Assembly (NCBI RefSeq): GCF_900106855.1
Contig: NZ_FNWI01000004.1
Span: 930,001 to 994,000, forward strand
Direction: 5' to 3'
Source: Varibaculum massiliense
GTDB taxonomy: Bacteria; Actinomycetota; Actinomycetes; Actinomycetales; Actinomycetaceae
DNA length: 64,000 nt
Position numbers and translations under genes: made by a program. Positions 42,853 to 49,294 of the stretch are shown one piece after another (position 1 is the first letter of the stretch; the number at the start of each line of letters is the position of its first letter). A model generated the notes under the pieces. That model ran no database searches, was not told the origin of the DNA, and saw only the letters and a list, made by a program, of their open reading frames with translations.

Positions 42853-43194
42853 ATGTTAGCTGACTTTTCTTTACAATCTTCACTACTAGGACTTACCGCC
42901 GCTGATCTGGCGCGAAAGTTCGAAGTACAAGAACGCACCGCCCGGAGATGGCTAACAGGTAGAGCTATGCCACCAGCCCCGGTAATCGAACAGGTACAAG
43001 AATCTTTCGAGTCCTTCCTTGAATCACTTGGCAGCATGATCGAACTACTTGATGACAACGAGGAAATATATGCCCACATCCTTGATCCAGAACAAGCAGA
43101 ATACAAACACATGAGGCCGCTTGTCCAAGCCATCTATCTACTTTGTAGCCTTTATCAAATCGAAACAGAAATAACCTTCAAGCAAGAAAAGTAG
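42853..43194 (+). CDS. Helix-turn-helix regulator-like protein
   Basis: 113 residues. LTAADLARKFEVQERTARRWLTGRAMPPAPVI is a clear helix-turn-helix of the Cro/phage-regulator type; the rest is helical and acidic and may oligomerise. It is co-transcribed with the gene before it and ends inside the palindrome at 43193-43208, upstream of the antitoxin/fic operon, so control of that operon is possible. Confidence 0.65.
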   Translation: MLADFSLQSSLLGLTAADLARKFEVQERTARRWLTGRAMPPAPVIEQVQESFESFLESLGSMIELLDDNEEIYAHILDPEQAEYKHMRPLVQAIYLLCSLYQIETEITFKQEK

Positions 43195-43208
43195 TCACGG
43201 CCGTGACT
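43193..43208. promoter_or_regulatory. Perfect palindrome upstream of the vbhA/fic promoter
   Basis: AGTCACGG joined to CCGTGACT, a 16-bp perfect palindrome starting inside the previous stop codon and about 20 bp before the -35 region. It is a good candidate operator. Related palindromes follow the module: GTGACTG/CAGTCAC at 44410-44426 and TTACGGCCGTAA at 44486-44497. Confidence 0.55.
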
Positions 43209-43226
43209 AATATAATTACCCGGAAA

Positions 43227-43256
43227 CTAGCAGTAACCCCTGGTAAATACTATAAT
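43227..43256 (+). promoter_or_regulatory. Promoter of the vbhA/fic operon
   Basis: CTAGCA, an 18-base spacer containing AGTAACCCCTGGTAAA, and TATAAT (43251-43256). The spacer matches the orphan antitoxin promoter at 32633-32662. Confidence 0.7.
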
Positions 43257-43292
43257 TAGTCATATATTGAACGCAGAAAATTAGGGAAAATT

Positions 43293-43469
43293 ATGCAACT
43301 AACAAGACGAGAAAACATGGAACGAGTGATCCATTCTGCCAAACTTGAGGGTGGTACTTTCTCTGATAAGTTCATCAAGGACGCGAACGAATACATCACG
43401 GGAACACTCACCCTTGACCAAATGCTGCAACGCGCCCTAAAGCGCAATACAAAGAAACACCCTGCATAG
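43293..43469 (+). CDS. vbhA: VbhA-like antitoxin of the Fic toxin
   Basis: 58 residues. The motif S-x-x-x-E-G lies at Ser15-Gly20 (SAKLEG); the Glu is expected to clash with ATP binding in the Fic pocket. DANEYITGTLTLDQMLQRAL completes the Antitoxin_VbhA pattern. It lies 4 bp before fic, as in the Bartonella VbhA/VbhT pair and other class I Fic systems. It is small and easily missed by gene finders. Confidence 0.85.
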   Translation: MQLTRRENMERVIHSAKLEGGTFSDKFIKDANEYITGTLTLDQMLQRALKRNTKKHPA

Positions 43470-43473
43470 TCGG

Positions 43474-44145
43474 ATGAGTCTTACCGATCCATATATCGAC
43501 CCGGAAACGGGGATATTAAAAAACCTTCGCGGCATTGACACCTGGCCGGAGCTAACCAAAGCTGAATCAGAATTATCTTCCATTAGAGCAGCACAGTTAG
43601 AAGAACGCGGCTGCCCGCCATTGCAGGGAACTCTCACTGATCTACAAAAAATCCATAACTTCCTGTTTCAAGACATCTACGAATGGGCAGGACAAATACG
43701 AACCGTTGAAATCTGGAAACAAGGCGCACACGGCCATATGTTCCTGCCCTGCGCCAGAATTTATGACGCTACCTCCTGGGCACACCAAGAGTTATGTAAG
43801 GATCAGCATTTTAACCACATGGAACCGCAAGACATCCCGAAGCGTCTTGCCTATCATTACGACAACTATAACTATATACACCCGTTTCGAGAAGGGAACG
43901 GACGTACCAGCCGGATCATGTGGACGAACATCCTACGGCAAGCAGGATATGAAATATCGTGGGAAAAAATAAGCAGTCAGGAAAACGATCACGCCTGCAT
44001 GATTGCTAAAGAACAAAGCGATTTTAGCGAACTAGAAGCCATGTTCACCAAAACCCTAACCCCTATCAAAACCCGCACACCTGCACGACCATTAACACCG
44101 CCCGGTAGTCGGCTAAGAAGAAAACCGCCCTCACTAGAAATCTAG
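43474..44145 (+). CDS. fic: Fic-domain AMPylation toxin (VbhT/FicT type)
   Basis: 223 residues. The Fic core holds the complete active motif HPFREGNGRTSR (136-147) with catalytic His136, and the flap-like region near IWKQGAHGHMF. Family members transfer AMP to targets such as GyrB and ParE, stopping growth. There is no built-in inhibitory helix; inhibition comes from the antitoxin upstream (class I). The last 35 residues are Pro/Arg-rich and end RRKPPSLEI, resembling the end of the relaxase (SHDLEI). VbhT of Bartonella is delivered by a conjugation system, so delivery here is a fair hypothesis. No BID domain is present. Confidence 0.92.
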   Translation: MSLTDPYIDPETGILKNLRGIDTWPELTKAESELSSIRAAQLEERGCPPLQGTLTDLQKIHNFLFQDIYEWAGQIRTVEIWKQGAHGHMFLPCARIYDATSWAHQELCKDQHFNHMEPQDIPKRLAYHYDNYNYIHPFREGNGRTSRIMWTNILRQAGYEISWEKISSQENDHACMIAKEQSDFSELEAMFTKTLTPIKTRTPARPLTPPGSRLRRKPPSLEI

Positions 44146-44155
44146 GCACTAAAAT

Positions 44156-44404
44156 ATGCGTCCACAAGACAGCGAAACCAAACCTGAATACCGCCCCGAA
44201 GATCAGCTCACACCATACGCCGAGGTGGCCAACGCCCCGACCCCAGCAGAAGCGGCGATAGCATTTGCTGACGTTGCTATGAATCTTGCCGATATGCCGG
44301 TAACTGATCCTAGAACCCGCGACATCGTGCGCCAGGTAGCGGAACAATCCCTCAGCGCCGATGAAGCCGTAAAAATTCGTTTATCTGAAATCCTGGGCAA
44401 GTGA
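44156..44404 (+). CDS. Conserved small acidic protein, copy 2
   Basis: 82 residues, the paralogue of 32939-33193. The N-terminal 20 residues differ (SETKPEYRPEDQLTPYAE) while the rest is almost the same. It follows fic by 10 bp and is probably the third gene of the vbhA/fic operon. The function is not known; helical, with no membrane segment. Confidence 0.7.
   Translation: MRPQDSETKPEYRPEDQLTPYAEVANAPTPAEAAIAFADVAMNLADMPVTDPRTRDIVRQVAEQSLSADEAVKIRLSEILGK
44221..44401 (+). repeat. Long direct repeat, copy B (partner at 33004-33184)
   Basis: This is the second copy of the 181-bp repeat described at 33004-33184, lying just before the iteron region. Confidence 0.85.
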
Positions 44405-45200
44405 CCAAGTGACTGAAACCAGTCACCAAAGCTACTCTTTATAAAACATTTATCAAAGTACCTAAGCTGTTTCTAAAGTAAAATGTTACGGCCGTAAACC
44501 GTATTGCCAAGCATTAACCATGCTTAGGTAACTTTTTATCAATATACCTCCCGCCGCCGGCTAGCTGAAATAACGCTATCTTTTCGGCGCGGAAACCCAC
44601 GCAGCACAATCGCCCACCTGCCTTCGAAAAAAGCTCACGGTTTCTCACGAAAAAAGCTCACGGTTTCTCACGAAAAAAGCTCACGGTTTCTCACGAAAAA
44701 AGCTCACGGTTTCTCACGAAAAAAGCTCACGGTTTCTCACGATGCTGACATTGACGAGCTGAGCTTACTAAATGAAGGGCAGCCCTTAGCGGTACGATCT
44801 GGCCTGCCACTTAAAACCCCAAAACATACCACCCCTAACGGGGCAGGAAAACCCGCTACGCGGGATGCTGCGAGGGGAACAGCCACGCAGCACAATGGCC
44901 GCCCTAAACGGGCGCTACTGGGCAGGATTCACGCCGCTGACGCGCCTTAGAACCCCACCTGACCCGATATTTTTTCCTCACCGGGAACCCAATTATAACG
45001 TTCGCTACGCCTAGTCAAGCCGCGCAAAGCGCGGCCACCGGTACGTAAATATGCGCAAGGTCACCGCGCTACGCGCCCTGACCTTCCCCACATTTCCTCC
45101 CCTAAGTCCTACGGATTGACAAGACTTCGCTCTCGTTCACTGCTACGCAGTGCCCGGTGAGGCAAAAACAAAGTCAAAGTCCTAGCTAAAGGAGTCCAAA
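44405..45200. other. Gene-free stretch with iterons and hairpins (origin-like)
   Basis: About 800 bp without a credible gene. It contains the palindrome TTACGGCCGTAA (44486-44497), the five iterons (44625-44739), and then several small stems whose loop is the same motif GCTACGC: CCCGC-tac-GCGGG near 44852-44864, GCGC-tac-GCGC near 45070, and ACTGC-tac-GCAGT near 45140. The makeup fits a replication origin or a structured non-coding RNA locus. Confidence 0.6.
44625..44739. repeat. Five identical 23-bp tandem repeats (iterons)
   Basis: The unit runs CGAAAAAAGCTCACGGTTTC plus TCA and occurs exactly five times head to tail, with no spacer and no mismatch. Iterons of 20-23 bp typically bind a plasmid replication initiator. 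No initiator gene is recognised nearby, so the repeats could also serve partition or regulation. Confidence 0.92.
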
Positions 45201-45401
45201 ATGCAAAAGTGCGACTGCGGATGTGGTGCAGATATTAGTGGTTGGTCAAGCGCGGCGAAAGCACGCGGGCTACGCAGGCGGATCACACGTATTTACCGCC
45301 CTAGCCACGGTACTTGTTACTACTGCGGATTACCTCTCGACCAGTACCAAGAGTGCCAAGAGTGCGGAGAACAACCCGTAATCAATCTTCCAAAAAACTA
45401 A
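45201..45401 (+). CDS. Small zinc-ribbon-like protein
   Basis: 66 residues with Cys pairs CDCGCGAD, CYYCGLPL and CQECGEQ that could bind one or two zinc ions, and a basic stretch AKARGLRRRITRIYR. It probably binds nucleic acid; the family is not recognised. It starts behind TAAAGGAG. It is the first gene after the iteron region. Confidence 0.6.
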   Translation: MQKCDCGCGADISGWSSAAKARGLRRRITRIYRPSHGTCYYCGLPLDQYQECQECGEQPVINLPKN

Positions 45402-45431
45402 CCCACTAACCGAAAAGCTAAAGGAGTCATC

Positions 45432-45812
45432 ATGGATAGGGATAGCGCGTTATTAAGACAGCGAGTAGACGAATTTATTAGCGAACTAGAACGCCTGGTA
45501 AAGCAGGATAGCCCGGAGGCATTATCAGAATATCTCAATGACTGCTGGGATATGGAGTTCACTTTCAACCAGCAAGGACAATTCAACGGTTTCAGCTTCG
45601 CGGTAGCTATCGGCGGGCCGAACATTTACATCACCTGCCACCGCTGCCAAGCCTTAGCAACTATTGCCGGATCATGGGGAGCAAGCAAATACCAAGACTT
45701 CCTCAACGCTGACATAAGCGATGCTATCTGGGATGAAGGAGAGCATCTAGCAGAACTAGCCACATACGCAATCGAACAGCGCAGCCACAACCCGTGGTCA
45801 CACGCGGCATAA
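45432..45812 (+). CDS. Hypothetical protein of the conjugative element
   Basis: 126 residues with an AAAGGAG site. The N-terminus is helical (LRQRVDEFISELERLVKQ), followed by a beta-rich part (MEFTFNQQGQFNGFSFAVAIGGPNIYI) and a helical end. Similar small proteins of unknown function are common beside SSB genes on conjugative elements. No catalytic motif was seen. Confidence 0.6.
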   Translation: MDRDSALLRQRVDEFISELERLVKQDSPEALSEYLNDCWDMEFTFNQQGQFNGFSFAVAIGGPNIYITCHRCQALATIAGSWGASKYQDFLNADISDAIWDEGEHLAELATYAIEQRSHNPWSHAA

Positions 45813-45839
45813 AAACACTAGAAAAAAAGGGGAAAGAAA

Positions 45840-46436
45840 ATGACTATGACAATTGCTTCTGCAACTAATCGGATCAAGCTAGTAACCAAGATCAGCCGGG
45901 CAGACCGGGAAAAACTAACTGCCCTACCCGGCGGGGAATATCGAGGAAAATCCGCAGTTGGCTACATGGTCACTGGCGATGGAAAAATAATCACCACTGA
46001 CAAGCCACAAATAGAGAAAAGTTTTTGGTTCGGAGAAAACGGATCCGACTTCCAAGAAAAAGTAGAGCTAGCAAGTAAAGCGAGCCGGGATCGCGAATAC
46101 TTCAAACGCAAAAATTTAAAGCGTGCAGGCTACTATAAAGAACTTGCGAATATTGAGGCAGCGTTATCTGGCACCGCTTACTTCTTCTTATTCAACGCCT
46201 GGGGTACTGGTTCCCGTTTCTATGAGGTTCGCTGCTTCGCTAAAGATCAGTTATTGCACCCGCACACACAACTTGTTCTTAAAAGCGCTGATAGCGCGAT
46301 GACACGCGAAGAACTAGAAACCTATAAACAACTAATCGAGGCCACCTTCAAAGCGTTTGACCGCCGGTTAAACACTTATCTAAAACGTTACGGCCTAAGC
46401 AAATGCAGCTATGACACCTACTGGGTAGACCGCTAA
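45840..46436 (+). CDS. Hypothetical protein of the conjugative element
   Basis: 198 residues behind a GGGGAAAG site. It contains GAYFFL-like beta strands (GTAYFFLFNAWGTGSRFYEVR) and a charged helical end (YKQLIEATFKAFDRRLNTYLKRYG). It lies between the iterons and the SSB gene, so a DNA-processing role is possible, but no replication-initiator signature is visible. Confidence 0.55.
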   Translation: MTMTIASATNRIKLVTKISRADREKLTALPGGEYRGKSAVGYMVTGDGKIITTDKPQIEKSFWFGENGSDFQEKVELASKASRDREYFKRKNLKRAGYYKELANIEAALSGTAYFFLFNAWGTGSRFYEVRCFAKDQLLHPHTQLVLKSADSAMTREELETYKQLIEATFKAFDRRLNTYLKRYGLSKCSYDTYWVDR

Positions 46437-46561
46437 GAAATCTAGCAAGGCCGGGGCAGGCGCAACACTTCCTGCCCTGGCAACCACCCGGCAGCTAGTG
46501 TTGCCGGTAAATCTTAATAGAAGTGACCAAGAATAATTATGTACTCAAAGGAGAAAAGAAA

Positions 46562-46945
46562 ATGAGTAAATATGGCCCGAAAATTCAATCGCTATCTTTC
46601 CTGGCTAAAGACCCGGAAGTGCGGTATAAGTCGGATGGAACAAAGATTATTAACCTGCTGGTAAACGATACCCCGATAAGGCCGGGAACCAAGATCGGGG
46701 ATAAAAACCGTTACATTGGTGAGCAAATCTGGCTAGTTGCCGAGGCGTGGGCAGAAAAAGCTGAACAGATCGAAGCCTTGAACTTGAAAAAGGGCGATTA
46801 TGTTTCCATTACCGGAAGGCTTTACATTACCCGTTCAGAATATCGGGATAAGGACGGGCAAAAGCGGGTACATTTTGAAAAACGGATCCGGTTTATTGAA
46901 GTCGAACTTAAAGACCCGGAAAACCCGCCGCACAAAGAAAGTTAG
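46562..46945 (+). CDS. ssb: Single-stranded DNA-binding protein-like (OB fold)
   Basis: 127 residues from the ATG at 46562, chosen for its AAGGAGAAAAG site. SLSFLAKDPEVRYKSDGTKIINLLVND and WLVAEAWAEKAEQI...LKKGDYVSITGRLYITRSEYRDKDGQKR follow the SSB OB fold. The usual acidic tip DDDIPF of chromosomal SSB is absent. Element-borne SSB protects transferred strands in recipients. Confidence 0.82.
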   Translation: MSKYGPKIQSLSFLAKDPEVRYKSDGTKIINLLVNDTPIRPGTKIGDKNRYIGEQIWLVAEAWAEKAEQIEALNLKKGDYVSITGRLYITRSEYRDKDGQKRVHFEKRIRFIEVELKDPENPPHKES

Positions 46946-46975
46946 ACCCGAAAAAACATATCTCATATAGGGAAG

Positions 46976-47014
46976 GCGGGCGCGATCACAGGACAAGATC
47001 GCGCCCGCTTATTG
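46976..47014 (+). terminator. Rho-independent terminator after ssb
   Basis: GCGGGCGCGATC (46976-46987) pairs perfectly with 46997-47008 around a 9-base loop, followed by TTATTGT. Confidence 0.85.
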
Positions 47015-47035
47015 TATTCCCTCTATTCCATGAGT

Positions 47036-47182
47036 TTTACCGAACATAGTCGGTAAAACCTTATCGGTCTAGGTGCCGACCGATAAGCCTATATTTTCCC
47101 CTCCCCTGCCCGGTACAAGACCGGAACTTTAGGGGAGGGGATATAGCGTTAAATGCAGTAAGGGAGGAACTGTATTTAACGG
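47036..47182. repeat. Four further stems between convergent genes
   Basis: TTTTACCG/CGGTAAAA; CTTATCGGTC/GACCGATAAG; CCCCTCCCCT (47098-47107)/AGGGGAGGGG (47131-47140) with an inner CGGT/ACCG; and a 13-bp near-perfect stem at 47147-47182 directly at the leftward gene's stop. Together with the terminator at 46976 they make five stems in 210 bp. The last probably terminates the leftward transcript. Confidence 0.65.
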
Positions 47183-47183
47183 T

Positions 47184-47753
47184 TTAGTTATCGCTGCCCA
47201 CCCCAGGTGTTGAGGTTAATTTTTCCGGAGTGTTCCCGCGAAGTTTCCGCACTAAAATTGTGCCACCGCCACCGGCAACGAGTACCAGTGCGCAAAGCCC
47301 GCCAGTCATCGCAAGCGCACCAGTTTTAGCTAACTCGCCTTGACCAGAAACGCTTTGAGTTTGACTAAACCCGCCACTACCGCGCGGGGTTACATAGTTA
47401 GGATTGGTAACCGGATTTTTCGCGGGTGCCGGAGCGGTCTTAGTTCCACTATTGCCGGGAGCTGCCGGCGAAACATTGGGGGTAGTATCTGCCGGTTTAG
47501 GTTCTGGTTTTGGATCCGGTTTAGGTTCTGGTTTTGGATCCGGTTTCGGAGTAGGTTTTGGATCCGGTTTTGCAGGCACTACCGGATCGGGTGCCGGGGT
47601 AGGGTTTGGTTTAACTGTTGGTACCGGATCGGGTGCCGGGGTAGTATCTGCCGCGAAAGCAGGTAACGCCCCACCTACGCAGCATAGCGCCGCTGCAAAT
47701 ACTCCTGCGCATCCTTTACCTACTGCGCCGCTAATGCTCTTACGATTACTCAT
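47184..47753 (-). CDS. Small wall-anchored protein with Pro/Lys repeats (LAKTG)
   Basis: 189 residues from the ATG at 47753, which has GGGAGAAG upstream. The signal peptide ends AFA-AD. A stalk of PDPKP/PEPKP repeats follows, then an Ala/Pro/Asn linker, LAKTG, a membrane span and VRKLRG, with about 17 more residues. LAKTG matches the class E sortase of the same element. Such Pro-rich stalks span the peptidoglycan and carry little of a globular domain, so the role may be surface masking or entry exclusion. This is inference. Confidence 0.78.
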   Translation of the reverse strand: MSNRKSISGAVGKGCAGVFAAALCCVGGALPAFAADTTPAPDPVPTVKPNPTPAPDPVVPAKPDPKPTPKPDPKPEPKPDPKPEPKPADTTPNVSPAAPGNSGTKTAPAPAKNPVTNPNYVTPRGSGGFSQTQSVSGQGELAKTGALAMTGGLCALVLVAGGGGTILVRKLRGNTPEKLTSTPGVGSDN

Positions 47754-47766
47754 TGAAACTTCTCCC

Positions 47767-48021
47767 TTAATCATCGCTATTATTTTCCTGATTCGCCTGG
47801 CCATATTCAGTGGCCACAGTTACTGCAATTCCTGTCGGTTCAAGCTCGCGCGTATAGGGTGGCTTAATAAACCCCAGCGGGGTTAGTAGACGCACCGCAC
47901 CTGGAAAAGATTTCCAGATTCGCAAGTACCGATTACTAGCCTCCACTAGCGCGACTTCTGCTTCTTTCAAAGCCCTGGTAGTTTGAGCTAACTCAGTTGC
48001 AGTAAAAGTTTTCCTTGCCAT
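47767..48021 (-). CDS. Small hypothetical protein upstream of the LAKTG gene
   Basis: 84 residues, starting helical (ATELAQTTRALKEAEVALVEASNRYLRIW) and ending hydrophilic. Its stop lies 13 bp before the downstream gene's start. The family is not recognised. It opens the leftward unit at the edge of the probable oriT region. Confidence 0.55.
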   Translation of the reverse strand: MARKTFTATELAQTTRALKEAEVALVEASNRYLRIWKSFPGAVRLLTPLGFIKPPYTRELEPTGIAVTVATEYGQANQENNSDD

Positions 48022-48417
48022 ACCTCAACTCTCACCCAATATAAATAGCGTGGTCAATAAAAAAACGGCAGCCAGTCACAAAAAACTTTCCGGTAGCTGC
48101 ACATCACCAGAACTGGTACATACCGGCGATAAAAAACACCTGCCAGAGTTAGATTCGAAGGTGCCACCGAGCGGGGAAAAAATAAATACCTGATCCCTTC
48201 CCCATTACTGCGGTAAAGATAGCCAGAAAACCGCGCGGCTTTACTACCGGGCACCACAAGCCGGGTAGTAAAGCCACCCACAACGCAGCGCAGGCGGTAC
48301 CTGTAAAACTTTTAACCGCGCCGAGCCCGCGCCCCAACCCAAAAAGTACGGAATAAAATTCCGATACAACCTTCCGAGTAACCGAAAAGTTTTCCGAAAA
48401 AGTTTCAAAAAATTTCT

Positions 48418-48490
48418 GGTACACGTTCGCAAACTTTTACAGAAAAGTTTCAAAAAAATTACGGGAAAATTTCTGGTACACGTACCCGAA
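48418..48490. repeat. oriT-type direct repeat, copy A
   Basis: A 73-base sequence beginning GGTACACGTTCGCAAACTTT aligns without gaps to 48722-48794, roughly four fifths identical by eye. AACTTTT and AAAAGTTT inside it form an inverted repeat. Confidence 0.75.
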
Positions 48491-48721
48491 ATTGTTCCGG
48501 TACAAAATCTGTATGCAAATCACGTCCTTAGAATCTTCTCATAACGTGACCTGCGTCATATTTTGGAAATTCGCCTCCGGCGTTGCCGGACGCAAGATGT
48601 GTTCCCATGTACCCATAGGAACCTTGTAGGACTTACGTCCTAAAGTGCGCTTCGCTGGGAAACTCTTTGTTACATGGCTTGTTACATGGTTTTGTACTGG
48701 GCTTGTGCCGGGAAATTTTGC

Positions 48722-48794
48722 GGTACACATTCGCAAACTTTTATGGAAAAGTTTTTGAAATTTTTCAGGAAAATTTCCGGTACAAGTACGCGAA
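48722..48794. repeat. oriT-type direct repeat, copy B
   Basis: This is the partner of 48418-48490, beginning GGTACACATTCGCAAACTTT and also ending in GTAC.CGAA. It lies about 120 bp before mobC. Confidence 0.75.
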
Positions 48795-48858
48795 CTTTTT
48801 CTTAAACTTTGCCGCTAACTTTTCTAGTTCGAGGCACCGATCTACTGGGCGGTGGAGA

Positions 48859-48890
48859 GTTTGCCGGGGCTTCTTTATATAGGCATGGAA
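48859..48890 (+). promoter_or_regulatory. Element-wide promoter-like motif, copy 2 (mob operon)
   Basis: The same 21 bases as 35054-35074 are followed by TATAGGCATGGAA. It lies about 25 bp before the mobC start, so TATATA or TTTATA is probably the -10 box or a regulator site. Confidence 0.6.
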
Positions 48891-48913
48891 GAAGATAAGA
48901 GCAAGGCTGTCCT

Positions 48914-49294
48914 ATGAGCCGTAGACAACCCAACGCGCGCGGCAGCTACACGCGGGTAGTTAAAGCGAAGGTAACTGAAAGTGATTATGAAAAAATTACT
49001 AGCGCGGCTCAGCGAGCCGGTATGAGTATTGCTGCATGGATTGTTAAGAGAACGGCCACCGATCCAGAAATCTTACAAACGATTGACGTTGAAGGACTAG
49101 CGGAGGCGGTAACGCAGTTGAGAATCCAGCAGCGCACCCTTGCCGGAATGGCAACTAATCTAAACCAGTTAGCGCACTGGGCAAACGCGAACGAGAACTT
49201 TCCTGCTACCGCTATTCAGTTCACTCAAGTAATCAATACGCAACGCCAGCGCTGCGCCGAAGTAGTAGACGCGCTTAGGGAGCTTTTGCCATGA
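48914..49294 (+). CDS. mobC: MobC-like relaxosome accessory protein
   Basis: 126 residues. VVKAKVTESDYEKITSAAQRAGMSIAAWIVKRT is the ribbon-helix-helix DNA-binding part; AVTQLRIQQRTLAGMATNLNQLAHWAN is the conserved MobC segment. MobC proteins bind oriT and open the DNA around nic for the relaxase. It overlaps the relaxase start by 4 bp (ATGA). Confidence 0.88.
   Translation: MSRRQPNARGSYTRVVKAKVTESDYEKITSAAQRAGMSIAAWIVKRTATDPEILQTIDVEGLAEAVTQLRIQQRTLAGMATNLNQLAHWANANENFPATAIQFTQVINTQRQRCAEVVDALRELLP

Larger units (their letters stand above)
48022..48913. other. Gene-free region with repeats: candidate oriT
   Basis: About 890 bp with no credible gene, directly upstream of mobC and the relaxase. 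It holds related AT-rich repeats (48418-48490 and 48722-48794), a partial third copy at about 48380-48417, TTGTTACATGG twice (48668 and about 48680), and the palindrome TAGGACTTACGTCCTA near 48625. This is where the nick site for a MOBP relaxase would be expected. Confidence 0.65.

Noticed and set aside
44625-44739. CRISPR array
   Set aside because: The five repeats are directly adjacent with no spacers, and no cas genes are seen.
47500-47650. Tandem DNA repeat as a mobile or phase-variable tract
   Set aside because: It encodes the Pro/Lys stalk (PDPKP/PEPKP) of the LAKTG protein in frame; units are multiples of three and alter length, not frame.
48667-48882. 71-codon rightward frame in the oriT region
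   Set aside because: It is made of the AT-rich repeats, contains repeated Phe/Asn runs and has no ribosome site.
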